A DNA stretch of 7,782 bases from Muribaculaceae bacterium (GCA_024400895.1 JAKSMA010000113.1:1-7782), one strand, 5' to 3'; positions 1 through 6,257 are shown, counted from the stretch's first letter. Made by a program: numbers and translations. The notes: generated from the sequence alone by a model not told the origin.

Positions 1-99
1 ACTGGGTTGTGGTCATGGCTGTGTCGATTTGGTTTTTTGGGCGCGAAGATAAGGGTTTCGCGTGGGGAAAGCAATGGCAAAAGGGGAATTTGTGGATTA

Positions 100-119
100 C
101 CCGCCGGAAAACCGGCGGG
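100..119. other. GC-rich hairpin upstream of dgt, possibly terminating an upstream gene
   Basis: Arms CCCGCCGG (100-107) and CCGGCGGG (112-119) pair perfectly around an AAAA loop. On the plus strand a run of six T begins at 129, nine bases after the stem. That is too far for a textbook intrinsic terminator, so this could be an imperfect terminator of a plus-strand gene left of the window or simply a structured leader element. No convincing gene is seen in 1-239. Confidence 0.45.
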
Positions 120-185
120 AACGGGGGATTTTTTGGTGTGGGATTTTTTGGAGGGGGGAGGGGATGGGATGTCAGTTTTTTTTAC

Positions 186-193
186 TAACTTTG
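186..193 (+). promoter_or_regulatory. Bacteroidetes-type -7 box (TAACTTTG) for dgt-pncB
   Basis: TAACTTTG matches the TAnnTTTG -7 consensus of the Bacteroidetes primary sigma factor. It lies 46 bases before the dgt ATG, giving a leader of roughly 40 bases. No TTTG or TTG stands at the usual spacing upstream; that position is occupied by a G-rich tract. The call rests on the -7 box alone. Confidence 0.5.
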
Positions 194-239
194 TTTTTTC
201 AGGGGCTTCTGTCCTGGATTATTGAATAACTACACGATT

Positions 240-1568
240 ATGAAGATGAATTGGAACCAACTGATATGCGATAAGCGATTGGGCTTGGAGCATTATCACG
301 ATAATAAGGGTGGGGTGAGAAGCGATTTCCAACGCGACTTCGACCGCCTGGTATTTTCGTCGCCTTTTCGCCGATTGCAGAACAAAACACAGGTGTTTCC
401 GCTGCCAGGGAGCATTTTTGTGCACAACCGCTTGACCCACTCGCTTGAGGTGTCGTGCGTGGGTAAATCGCTTGCTGGCGAGGTGTTGCTATTGCTTGGC
501 GACAAGTACGCCGCTGAACCTTGGGCAGCACGAATGGACGCCATCCCGGAAATTGTGGCTGCTGCTTGTTTGGCCCACGATTTGGGCAATCCGCCGTTTG
601 GCCATTCGGGCGAGAAGACCATAGGGGCGTATTTCAGTGAGGGGAAAGGCCAGCAACTGAAGTCTCACTTCAATGAACAACAGTGGAACGACCTTGTTCA
701 CTTCGAGGGTAACGCCAATAGCTTCCGCTCGCTCGTGCATCAGTTCAATGGTCGGCGTGTGGGTGGTTTTGCAATGACCTACAGCACATTGGCTTCTATC
801 GTGAAATATCCCTATGCTTCGCTCTATGCCGGAGCGAAGGGGAAATTCGGATTTTTCTCAACCGAGCAGGCCAATTTCGAACAGATTGCCGATGAACTTG
901 GCTTGATAAAGTTGGGCGACGGCCGCTACTGTCGCCACCCACTGGTGTATTTGGTTGAGGCTGCCGATGATATCTGCTATCAAGTGATGGATATTGAAGA
1001 CGGGCATAAGTTGAAAATAATCAGCACCGAAGAAACCATCAATCTGCTGCTGGCATATTTCACTCCAGAGAAACAAGACCATATGCGTGAGGTGATGTCG
1101 AAGGTGGATGACCCGAACGAAAAAATCGCCTATCTCCGCTCGAGCGTGGTGGGATTGCTCGTGCAGGAATGTGCCAAGGCATTCGTTGAAGGCGAAGAAC
1201 AGATTCTTGAGGGTAAGTATGATGGTTGCCTTATCGACCACATTTCGCCATTGGCTGCTGAGGGCTATAGCCGATGCAGCAAGTTGGCCAAAAAGAAACT
1301 CTACTGTGCTGGCTATGTGACCGACGTAGACCTTGCCGGTAACCGCATCATCAACCTTCTGCTCGACAAACTGATTGACGCGGTGATGCATCCAGAGCGC
1401 AACTATTCACAACTTTTGCTTAACAAATTCCCAGAACAATATGATGTGAACGCTGGCACTTTGTTTGAAAAAATTCAGGCGGTCCTCGACCATATCAGCG
1501 CCATGACCGACGTGTATGCGCTGAATCTTTATCGCCAACTCTGTGGCATATCATTGCCTACTGTATAA
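240..1568 (+). CDS. dgt: deoxyguanosinetriphosphate triphosphohydrolase (dGTPase, HD superfamily)
   Basis: A cytosolic metal-dependent hydrolase that cleaves dGTP to deoxyguanosine and tripolyphosphate, adjusting dNTP pools. With the ATG at 240 it is 442 residues. HD-domain ligands are visible: His in RLTHS (about residue 67), the HD pair in LAHDLGNPPFGH (113-114) with a further His at 121, and Asp in EAADDICYQ (243-244). The dGTPase signature FEGNANSFR follows at about 155-163, and the N-terminal RSDFQRDFDRL...SSPFRRLQNKTQ segment is typical of the family. A TTG at 222 would add six residues. A second ATG at 246 (MNWNQL) may equally be the true start; there is no Shine-Dalgarno to decide. 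It is followed after 19 bases by the pncB-like gene, so the two are probably co-transcribed. The family is certain; the exact start is not. Confidence 0.95.
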   Translation: MKMNWNQLICDKRLGLEHYHDNKGGVRSDFQRDFDRLVFSSPFRRLQNKTQVFPLPGSIFVHNRLTHSLEVSCVGKSLAGEVLLLLGDKYAAEPWAARMDAIPEIVAAACLAHDLGNPPFGHSGEKTIGAYFSEGKGQQLKSHFNEQQWNDLVHFEGNANSFRSLVHQFNGRRVGGFAMTYSTLASIVKYPYASLYAGAKGKFGFFSTEQANFEQIADELGLIKLGDGRYCRHPLVYLVEAADDICYQVMDIEDGHKLKIISTEETINLLLAYFTPEKQDHMREVMSKVDDPNEKIAYLRSSVVGLLVQECAKAFVEGEEQILEGKYDGCLIDHISPLAAEGYSRCSKLAKKKLYCAGYVTDVDLAGNRIINLLLDKLIDAVMHPERNYSQLLLNKFPEQYDVNAGTLFEKIQAVLDHISAMTDVYALNLYRQLCGISLPTV

Positions 1569-1587
1569 AAAACTTTGCTAATTAACG

Positions 1588-2814
1588 ATGAGACAGATTA
1601 TTACACACCTAACCGACAACGATGCCTATACCTTCAGTTGTCTGTATTATATTCTTCAAAAGTATCCACGCGCAGAGGTGGAATACACCTTTTTTGACCG
1701 CAATCACACCCAATATCCCGAAGGGTTTGCCGAGCTTCTTCAAGAGCAAGTGAACTATATGCCAAATGTGCACATCACCGACGAGGAAATTGACTTCATG
1801 ACTCGCAAGATGTATTATCTGCCACTTTGGTTCTTCACTTTGCTTCGCGGCTATCGTTTCAATCCCGCGGAAGTGACTATCAGCCAGGATGAAAACCGTG
1901 AGCTCCACATCACAGTGAAGGGCAAATGGTTTTCTACCATCATGTGGGAAATGGTGTTGCTTTCGTGCATCAGCGAACTTACCCACATTCTCAATGGCGA
2001 CGTGGACAAATACGATGCCGCTCTTGAAGAGGAACGCAGCCGGGAAAAGGCGCGCAAGGCTTTGCGTGGAGGATTGACCATCAGCGACTTCGGTCAGCGC
2101 CGCCGCTTTTCGAAGGCTCACCAAGATATGGTGGTGCGCACTTTCAAGGAAGAATACCTCAAAGGTGGCTATACCGATGAAAATGGCGAATTCCAGAAGT
2201 GGGAGGGTACATTCACCGGCACCAGCAATGTGTATTTGGCCATGAAGTACGACCTCATTCCAATTGGCACGATGAGTCACCAGTTGGTATCGTTTGAAGA
2301 AAATGTGACAGGCGTGTTTGAATGCAACTTCAATGTGATGCGCAAGTTTAGCGACGTGTATGATGGCGACAACGGCATCTACCTCTACGACTGCTTTGGC
2401 GACAAAGTGTTCTTTAGCAACCTCTCAAAGCGTATGGCGATGATGTATAAAGGACTCCGCGTTGATAGCGGTAAAGAAGAAGAGCAACTTGAGAAAATCA
2501 TTGAAAAATACAAATCGCTGGGCATTGACCCTGCCACCAAGCAGGTGGTGTATAGCAACGGACTGAACCTCGACCGCGCCATCGAGCTGCATCGCTACAC
2601 AGCAGGCCGCATGATGGACAGCTATGGCATCGGCACCTATCTCACATGTGATGTGACCGGCTGCAAGCCATCAAACATTGTGATAAAACTCACCCGCAGC
2701 CGCATCACCGAGCTTCGTGAATGGCACGACTGCATCAAACTTTCGTGCGACAAGGGCAAGACTCTCGGCAATAGCGAAAAGTGCCAATACATCCTCAAAC
2801 TCTTAGGCGAATAA
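1588..2814 (+). CDS. pncB: nicotinate phosphoribosyltransferase, divergent form
   Basis: Predicted to join nicotinate and PRPP to form nicotinate mononucleotide, the entry step of the Preiss-Handler NAD salvage route. The protein is 408 residues, normal for the bacterial enzyme. Family landmarks in order: N-terminal LTDNDAYTFS (about 8-17), DFGQRRRFS (167-175), GTSNVYLAMKYDLIPIGTMSHQ (211-232) with His231 where the family's phosphorylated histidine sits, RVDSG (291-295), VYSNGLNLD (321-329) and SYGIGTYLT (345-353). Several of these depart from the usual forms: the common RxDSGDP reads RVDSGKEEE, and the family's SDxL motif reads SNGL. The reaction is inferred from the overall fold motifs, and a shifted substrate preference is possible. 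It follows dgt by 19 bases with no terminator between and ends at the converging hairpin at 2853-2886. Confidence 0.85.
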   Translation: MRQIITHLTDNDAYTFSCLYYILQKYPRAEVEYTFFDRNHTQYPEGFAELLQEQVNYMPNVHITDEEIDFMTRKMYYLPLWFFTLLRGYRFNPAEVTISQDENRELHITVKGKWFSTIMWEMVLLSCISELTHILNGDVDKYDAALEEERSREKARKALRGGLTISDFGQRRRFSKAHQDMVVRTFKEEYLKGGYTDENGEFQKWEGTFTGTSNVYLAMKYDLIPIGTMSHQLVSFEENVTGVFECNFNVMRKFSDVYDGDNGIYLYDCFGDKVFFSNLSKRMAMMYKGLRVDSGKEEEQLEKIIEKYKSLGIDPATKQVVYSNGLNLDRAIELHRYTAGRMMDSYGIGTYLTCDVTGCKPSNIVIKLTRSRITELREWHDCIKLSCDKGKTLGNSEKCQYILKLLGE

Positions 2815-2847
2815 ATCCGCCTCCAAGAAAATACATTTGATAGAAAC

Positions 2848-2886
2848 AAAAAAAATGGGAACCGATAATTTTTTCGATTCCCATTT
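2848..2886 (-). terminator. intrinsic terminator B, usable from both sides
   Basis: Left arm 2853-2865 (AAATGGGAACCGA) pairs with 2874-2886 around an 8-base loop. The single mismatch on the plus strand (C2862/A2877) becomes a G-U pair on the minus strand. Read on the minus strand the stem runs into eight U (2848-2855), making a good terminator for the DUF3791/DUF3990 operon. On the plus strand it follows the pncB-like gene by about 40 bases but has a broken U tract. Its GGGAA...TTCCC core resembles the terminator directly after pnp. Confidence 0.8.
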
Positions 2887-2899
2887 ATATTTCGTGAAT

Positions 2900-2941
2900 T
2901 TATTTCAGTTTGGTGATTAGTCGCGGCGAGGGCCACGGTAG
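2900..2941 (-). repeat. orphan copy of the pnp 3' end (direct repeat of 4003-4044)
   Basis: These 42 bases match 4003-4044 at 39 positions, with differences at 2929, 2932 and 2940. Read on the minus strand, and including two more bases, the copy encodes DYRGPRRD followed by TAA, in the same frame as the natural end of PNPase (NRGPRRD, TAA), then the same post-stop bases TCACCAAACTGAAATAA. It has no upstream pnp body. It lies directly after the stop codon of the 77-aa gene and directly before terminator B. It is best read as a displaced pnp tail. Confidence 0.85.
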
Positions 2942-2943
2942 TC

Positions 2944-3177
2944 TTATTTCAGTCGTTTTTCAACCATCATTTCTTGCCACACCTCCTCTGCCAAATATTT
3001 GTCGCTGCGGCAATGGAGGTCGGCCACACCTTCCTCGATGAGGGTTGATGTTTCGGAATTGTAGAATATTTCCATCGCATCTTCCAACGAAATTCCATGC
3101 AATTCGCTAATGGCAGCGATGATGCGGGAGAACTTGTTCTCTATTATGGCGCAAAACGCTTCGTCGTGATTACTCAT
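2944..3177 (-). CDS. small DUF3791-like protein, third gene of the module
   Basis: A 77-residue protein with no signal peptide or membrane segment. The core HGISLEDAMEIFYN (27-40), then DLH (53-55) and DKYLAEEV (59-66), matches the pattern I recognise as DUF3791: a GIS/GLS turn, a helix, an LH pair, then a (K/E)YLxx(D/E)(I/V/L) helix. It aligns over about 43 residues with the 71-aa protein at the other end of the operon (GIS, LH and YL in register with one gap), so the two look like diverged paralogues. Its ATG overlaps the TGA of the DUF3990-like gene as ATGA, with no Shine-Dalgarno, so translation is probably coupled. It ends KRLK at a TAA that abuts the orphan pnp tail. The molecular function is unknown; partner or inhibitor of the middle protein is an inference. 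Confidence 0.75.
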   Translation of the reverse strand: MSNHDEAFCAIIENKFSRIIAAISELHGISLEDAMEIFYNSETSTLIEEGVADLHCRSDKYLAEEVWQEMMVEKRLK

Positions 3178-3644
3178 AGCTTTTTACTGCTTTTAAAAGT
3201 TAGGAATTTGTTGATAATCGCTTGTGAACGAATGCAGATTTGCATATTTGGTTTTGAGTAAACAAGGCGTTGTAGAGCATCTTGCTTGCTGATTAATCCG
3301 GAAAAGTAGAGGTCGATAGTTCGGAATATTTGATCATCAGCAATGCCTCCCATTATGATGTCGGCATCATCAGGTGTTGCGCCTGTGCGGCATGCCATCA
3401 CGTAGTCAAGCCATTGTTCATCGTAAGAATCAAATTTTGTGATTTTCTGTTTGAGGCACTCTTCGTTGAGTTCGTAAACATTGATCCATGCATCTTTTCC
3501 CCGTCTTAGGAATCGTTCTGCATACTTCTCTGCTTGTTCGCTAATAACTGTGACATAGAAGCCTGGTCCGAAATCTAAGTATTTTCTGGAATGTGAAGTG
3601 TCGGGATTTTTCACTTCCATATCGGAGGCGTGGTATACTATCAT
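3174..3644 (-). CDS. DUF3990-like protein with ADP-ribosyltransferase-like motifs; candidate toxin or effector
   Basis: 156 residues from the ATG at 3644. This start is chosen because AGGAG lies 7 bases upstream and the ATG overlaps the TGA of the previous gene as ATGA; upstream codons in the open frame lack support. The N-terminus VYHAS (3-7), then LDFGPGFYVT (23-32) followed by an EQAEKYAERF helix (36-45), is the pattern I associate with DUF3990. It resembles the His strand and the GxYxx strand of H-Y-E ADP-ribosyltransferases, suggesting His5 and Tyr30 in an NAD pocket. Further on are DADIIMGGIADD (93-104) and MQICIRSQ (134-141), a possible third active-site strand with Gln where Glu is often found. 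It appears soluble, with no export signal. It is flanked by two small DUF3791-like genes in a coupled operon. ART activity and a toxic role are inferred; family membership is fairly confident, biochemistry is not. Confidence 0.75.
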   Translation of the reverse strand: MIVYHASDMEVKNPDTSHSRKYLDFGPGFYVTVISEQAEKYAERFLRRGKDAWINVYELNEECLKQKITKFDSYDEQWLDYVMACRTGATPDDADIIMGGIADDQIFRTIDLYFSGLISKQDALQRLVYSKPNMQICIRSQAIINKFLTFKSSKKL

Positions 3645-3856
3645 TTCAGCACTCCTTTCTCTTTCATATATTGTGTGAGGTCGTCCATCAGATACTCTTT
3701 GCTGAAGGAGTGAAGCACATCGTAGCATGGCACAATGTAGCCGGAAAGAATCCCCGACGACTGGAGCTTCTTGTATGTTTCTTTCTGGGAAATACCCAAT
3801 CGGCGTGATAGGTTGCCGATAATGTATGTGATGAAACCAAGGTTAGCTGTGTTCAT
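3641..3856 (-). CDS. small DUF3791-like protein, first gene of the module; candidate antitoxin or partner
   Basis: A 71-residue soluble protein. After a short N-terminal helix (LGFITYIIGNLSRRL, 6-20) comes GISQKETYKKLQ (21-32), then IVPCYDVLHSFSKEYLMDDL (41-60), which is the form I recognise as DUF3791: (Y/C)YDVLH, then EYLMDD. It is related to the 77-aa protein at the far end of the operon. It is promoter-proximal, with a TAnnTTTG box and an inverted repeat just upstream and a predicted leader of only about 13 bases. Its TGA overlaps the next ATG. A small first gene coupled to a larger enzyme-like gene is the usual toxin-antitoxin layout, but no classic DNA-binding domain is evident. A role in autoregulation is an inference. 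Neither paralogue can be assigned as the antitoxin from sequence alone. Confidence 0.75.
   Translation of the reverse strand: MNTANLGFITYIIGNLSRRLGISQKETYKKLQSSGILSGYIVPCYDVLHSFSKEYLMDDLTQYMKEKGVLK
3652..3656 (-). promoter_or_regulatory. strong Shine-Dalgarno before the DUF3990-like start
   Basis: On the minus strand AGAAAGGAG ends 7 bases before the ATG at 3644. It lies inside the last codons of the 71-aa gene. It fixes the start of the 156-aa protein at an internal ATG rather than at the upstream end of the open frame. None of the other starts in the window has a comparable motif. Confidence 0.7.
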
Positions 3857-3865
3857 AATAATGTG

Positions 3866-3880
3866 CTTTGTGAAACAAAG
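3866..3880. promoter_or_regulatory. inverted repeat overlapping the -7 box and start site, possible operator
   Basis: CTTTGT-GAA-ACAAAG is a perfect 6-base inverted repeat with a 3-base centre. One arm contains the CAAAG half of the -7 box and the other lies where transcription should start. Its position suits a repressor site used by a product of the operon. The short arms mean chance cannot be excluded. Confidence 0.35.
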
Positions 3881-3883
3881 TTA
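3876..3883 (-). promoter_or_regulatory. -7 box (TAACTTTG) for the DUF3791/DUF3990 operon
   Basis: Read on the minus strand, TAACTTTG matches TAnnTTTG and ends 19 bases before the ATG of the 71-aa gene. No TTG is found about 20 bases upstream; the nearest TTTG (3896-3899) is only 12 bases away, so the -33 element is weak or absent. That would fit a promoter held low or dependent on another factor. Confidence 0.5.
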
Positions 3884-3951
3884 TTGATTTTTTTTCAAAT
3901 AAATGATGATTGCAATGTTTTTTTTAAAATAATCCCGCGGTGTGAAGGATG

Positions 3952-3982
3952 AAAAAAGGGAACCAGAATCCCGGTTCCCTTT
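3952..3982 (-). terminator. intrinsic terminator A, after pnp
   Basis: Arms 3955-3964 (AAAGGGAACC) and 3973-3982 (GGTTCCCTTT) pair perfectly. On the minus strand the stem extends inward by a G-U and a G-C pair to a 4-base loop and is followed by six U (3952-3957). It lies 38 bases after the pnp stop codon and separates pnp from the downstream module. Its core sequence resembles terminator B at 2848-2886. Confidence 0.85.
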
Positions 3983-4002
3983 GAGGAATTATTTGAAATG
4001 TA

Positions 4003-4044
4003 TTATTTCAGTTTGGTGATTAGTCGCGGCGTGGACCACGGTTG
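4003..4044 (-). repeat. pnp 3' end, in-place copy of the direct repeat
   Basis: The end of the intact pnp gene (last codons, TAA, and 17 bases beyond) is repeated at 2900-2941 in the same orientation with three substitutions in 42 bases. The copies lie about 1.1 kb apart and bracket terminator A and the three-gene module. Confidence 0.85.
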
Positions 4045-6257
4045 CCACCTTCGCGACGTGGGCCACGGTTGCCACCATCGCGGCGAGGACCACGGTCGCC
4101 ATCACGGCGAGGACGGCGTTCCTGCTTTTGCTCTACGTAGCCTTCAGGTTTTTCCTGGCGTGCGCGCATGCTGAGGCGGAACTTGCCAGTCTTCTTGTCG
4201 ACTTCGATGAGCTTCACTTGCACTTCGTCGCCTTCCTTCAAGCCACTTGCTTCCATGCTTTCGAGGCGGTTCCAGCTGATTTCGCTGATGTGGAGCAAGC
4301 CATCGCGGCCAGGCATGAATTCAACAAAAGCACCGAATTCGAGAATGCTGCGAACCTTACCGGTGTAAACCTTGTCGACTTCTGGAACTGCGATGATGGC
4401 TTCGATGCGTGCAATGGCTGCATCAATCTTTTCCTTTTCTGGAGCAGAGATGTCGATTTCTCCCTTGCCGTCGATTTCATCGATAGTGACGGTAGCGCCA
4501 GTTTCTTCTTGGATGCCTTGAATCACTTCACCACCCTTACCGATGATAGCGCCAATGAATTCCTTGTCAACGGTCATGTGAACGATGCGTGGAACGTGTG
4601 GCTTATAGTCTTCGCGTGGAGCAGGAATTGCTTCGTTGATGAGGCCGAGGATGTGCATGCGACCTTCTTTTGCTTGACGGAGTGCTTGTTCGAGGATTTC
4701 GTAAGGAAGACCGTCGCACTTGATATCCATCTGAGTAGCAGTGATACCATCCACAGTACCGGTTACCTTGAAGTCCATATCGCCCAAGTGGTCTTCGTCG
4801 CCGAGGATGTCGCTAAGCACAGCGTGCTTCACATTACCTTCGTCGGTGATAAGACCCATTGCGATACCTGCAACAGGTTTCTTCATCTTCACACCAGCGT
4901 CGAGCAATGCCATGCAGCCTGCACAAACTGTTGCCATAGAAGAAGAACCGTTAGATTCGAGGATGTCGCTCACGATACGCACTGTGTAAGGGAGGTCTTC
5001 TGGAATCATACGCTTAAGTGCACGGTGTGCCAAGTTGCCGTGACCAATTTCACGACGGCTGATACCGCGTCCGGCTTTAGCTTCACCAGTAGAGAAGCCA
5101 GGGAAGTTGTAGTGGAGGAGGAAGCGTTCGTTGCCGCGATAGAGCACGTCGTCAACGAGCTTTTCGTCGAGCTTTGTGCCGAGCGTACAGGTAGCGAGTG
5201 ATTGGGTTTCGCCACGGGTGAATACTGCAGAACCGTGAGGACCAGGGAGATAATCTGGCCAGCAAGTGATTGGACGGATTTCGGTGGTCTTACGGCCATC
5301 GAGACGCAAACCTTCGTCGAGGATGCAACGGCGCACAGCGTCGCGTTGGATTTCGTCGAAGTAGCGCTTCACCATCATTGCCTTTTCTTCGCGTTCTTCT
5401 TCAGGAATGGTTTCTACAAATTCTTCAAATGCCTTCTTGAAGGTTTCGTTGCGCCATTGCTTATCAGCGCTACCAGCCTTAGCCACAGCGTAGCACTTAG
5501 GATAAACTTCTGCGCGCATGCGTTCGTGAAGTTCTTCGTCATCAGTTTCGTGGCAGTATTCGCGCTTAACGACTTGCAATTGAGCAGCGAGTTCTTTTTG
5601 AGCCACGCACATAGGCTTGATAGCGTCGTGTGCTGCCTTGAGAGCTGCAATGAGGTCGTCTTCGCTAACTTCGTCCATCTCGCCTTCAACCATCATAATA
5701 TTATCATAAGTTGCACCTACCATCAATTCAATGTCAGCGTTTTGCTGTTGTTCGAAGGTTGGGTCGATGACGAATTCGCCGTTGACGCGAGCTACGCGTA
5801 CTTCAGCGATAGGTTCTTCAAATGGCACATCGCTCACTGCGATAGCTGCAGAAGCTGCGAGGCCAGCGAGTGCATCGGGTTGGTCCTTGCCGTCGCTTGA
5901 GAAGAGAGTTACAGTGACGATGGTGTTGGCGTGATAGTTGCTTGGGAAAAGAGGGCGCAACACACGGTCGACCAATCGTGCAGTAAGGATTTCATAATCA
6001 GAAGGGCGACCTTCACGCTTTGTGAAGCCACCAGGGTAACGGCCAATAGCCGAGTACTTCTCTTTGTATTCAACTTGAAGGGGCATGAAATCTGCACCTT
6101 CTTCGGCTTCTTTAGCCGAAACTACTGTCGCAAGGAGCATAGTGTTGCCCATGCGCAGTTCAACCGCTCCATCGGCTTGCTTGGCAAGCTTTCCAGTTTC
6201 AAGGGTAATCTCACGTCCGTCACCCAGTACGATGGTTTTTTTTGTAGGTGTAAACAT
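4020..6257 (-). CDS. pnp: polyribonucleotide nucleotidyltransferase (PNPase) with Arg-rich C-terminal tail
   Basis: A 745-residue 3'-5' phosphorolytic exoribonuclease that degrades RNA to nucleoside diphosphates, expected as a ring-shaped trimer in the cytosol. Domains in order: first RNase PH core (about 1-145, with [17 protein letters not shown] at 78-94), an all-helical linker (about 240-310), a second RNase PH core (about 315-545) with SSSMATVC (438-445) and [16 protein letters not shown] (481-496), a KH domain with IIGKGG (571-576), and an S1 domain (about 628-698, with LLHISEIS). The SSS motif and Asp487/Asp493 correspond to phosphate and metal sites in the E. coli enzyme, so it should be active. 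The tail from about 708 carries three RGPRR(D/E) units, resembling RGG-type RNA-binding extensions. The [15 protein letters not shown] start suits the family. It has its own promoter and terminator. The gene is intact, although its 3' end is duplicated downstream. Confidence 0.97.
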   Translation of the reverse strand: MFTPTKKTIVLGDGREITLETGKLAKQADGAVELRMGNTMLLATVVSAKEAEEGADFMPLQVEYKEKYSAIGRYPGGFTKREGRPSDYEILTARLVDRVLRPLFPSNYHANTIVTVTLFSSDGKDQPDALAGLAASAAIAVSDVPFEEPIAEVRVARVNGEFVIDPTFEQQQNADIELMVGATYDNIMMVEGEMDEVSEDDLIAALKAAHDAIKPMCVAQKELAAQLQVVKREYCHETDDEELHERMRAEVYPKCYAVAKAGSADKQWRNETFKKAFEEFVETIPEEEREEKAMMVKRYFDEIQRDAVRRCILDEGLRLDGRKTTEIRPITCWPDYLPGPHGSAVFTRGETQSLATCTLGTKLDEKLVDDVLYRGNERFLLHYNFPGFSTGEAKAGRGISRREIGHGNLAHRALKRMIPEDLPYTVRIVSDILESNGSSSMATVCAGCMALLDAGVKMKKPVAGIAMGLITDEGNVKHAVLSDILGDEDHLGDMDFKVTGTVDGITATQMDIKCDGLPYEILEQALRQAKEGRMHILGLINEAIPAPREDYKPHVPRIVHMTVDKEFIGAIIGKGGEVIQGIQEETGATVTIDEIDGKGEIDISAPEKEKIDAAIARIEAIIAVPEVDKVYTGKVRSILEFGAFVEFMPGRDGLLHISEISWNRLESMEASGLKEGDEVQVKLIEVDKKTGKFRLSMRARQEKPEGYVEQKQERRPRRDGDRGPRRDGGNRGPRREGGNRGPRRD
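4023..4103 (-). repeat. three 27-base tandem repeats coding the Arg-rich PNPase tail
   Basis: Units 4023-4049, 4050-4076 and 4077-4103 each span nine codons. On the minus strand they encode variants of G(N/D)RGPRR(D/E) with a D/G lead-in. They differ at a few positions per unit, many of them synonymous, and a partial fourth unit follows toward 4118. Such repeats can expand or contract by slippage or unequal recombination. Confidence 0.8.

Noticed and set aside
7..225. 72-codon plus-strand frame at the left edge
   Set aside because: Low-complexity Gly-rich product that runs across the hairpin, G-runs and the dgt promoter; no homology recognised.
222..239. TTG at 222 as the start of dgt
   Set aside because: Two ATG codons at 240 and 246 fit the usual family N-terminus better.
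858..2280. Minus-strand open frames of 177 and 223 codons opposite dgt and the pncB-like gene
   Set aside because: Antisense shadows of conserved proteins, with no family resemblance and no start signals.
3645..3728. 28-residue N-terminal extension of the DUF3990-like protein
   Set aside because: It overlaps the 71-aa gene, has no start signal, and the internal ATG at 3644 has a strong Shine-Dalgarno, an ATGA overlap and the expected family N-terminus.
3593..3808. 71-codon plus-strand frame over the module junction
   Set aside because: Antisense to two coupled genes with family resemblance; no promoter or ribosome site.
2900..4044. Insertion sequence or transposon with target-site duplications
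   Set aside because: There is no transposase or terminal inverted repeat, and the 42-base flanking repeat is too long, imperfect and in frame with pnp to be an ordinary target duplication.
4128..5900. Long plus-strand open frames (357 and 232 codons) opposite pnp
   Set aside because: They lie fully antisense to a clear PNPase, have no recognisable domains and are Cys/Phe/His-rich in the way expected from mirrored codon bias.
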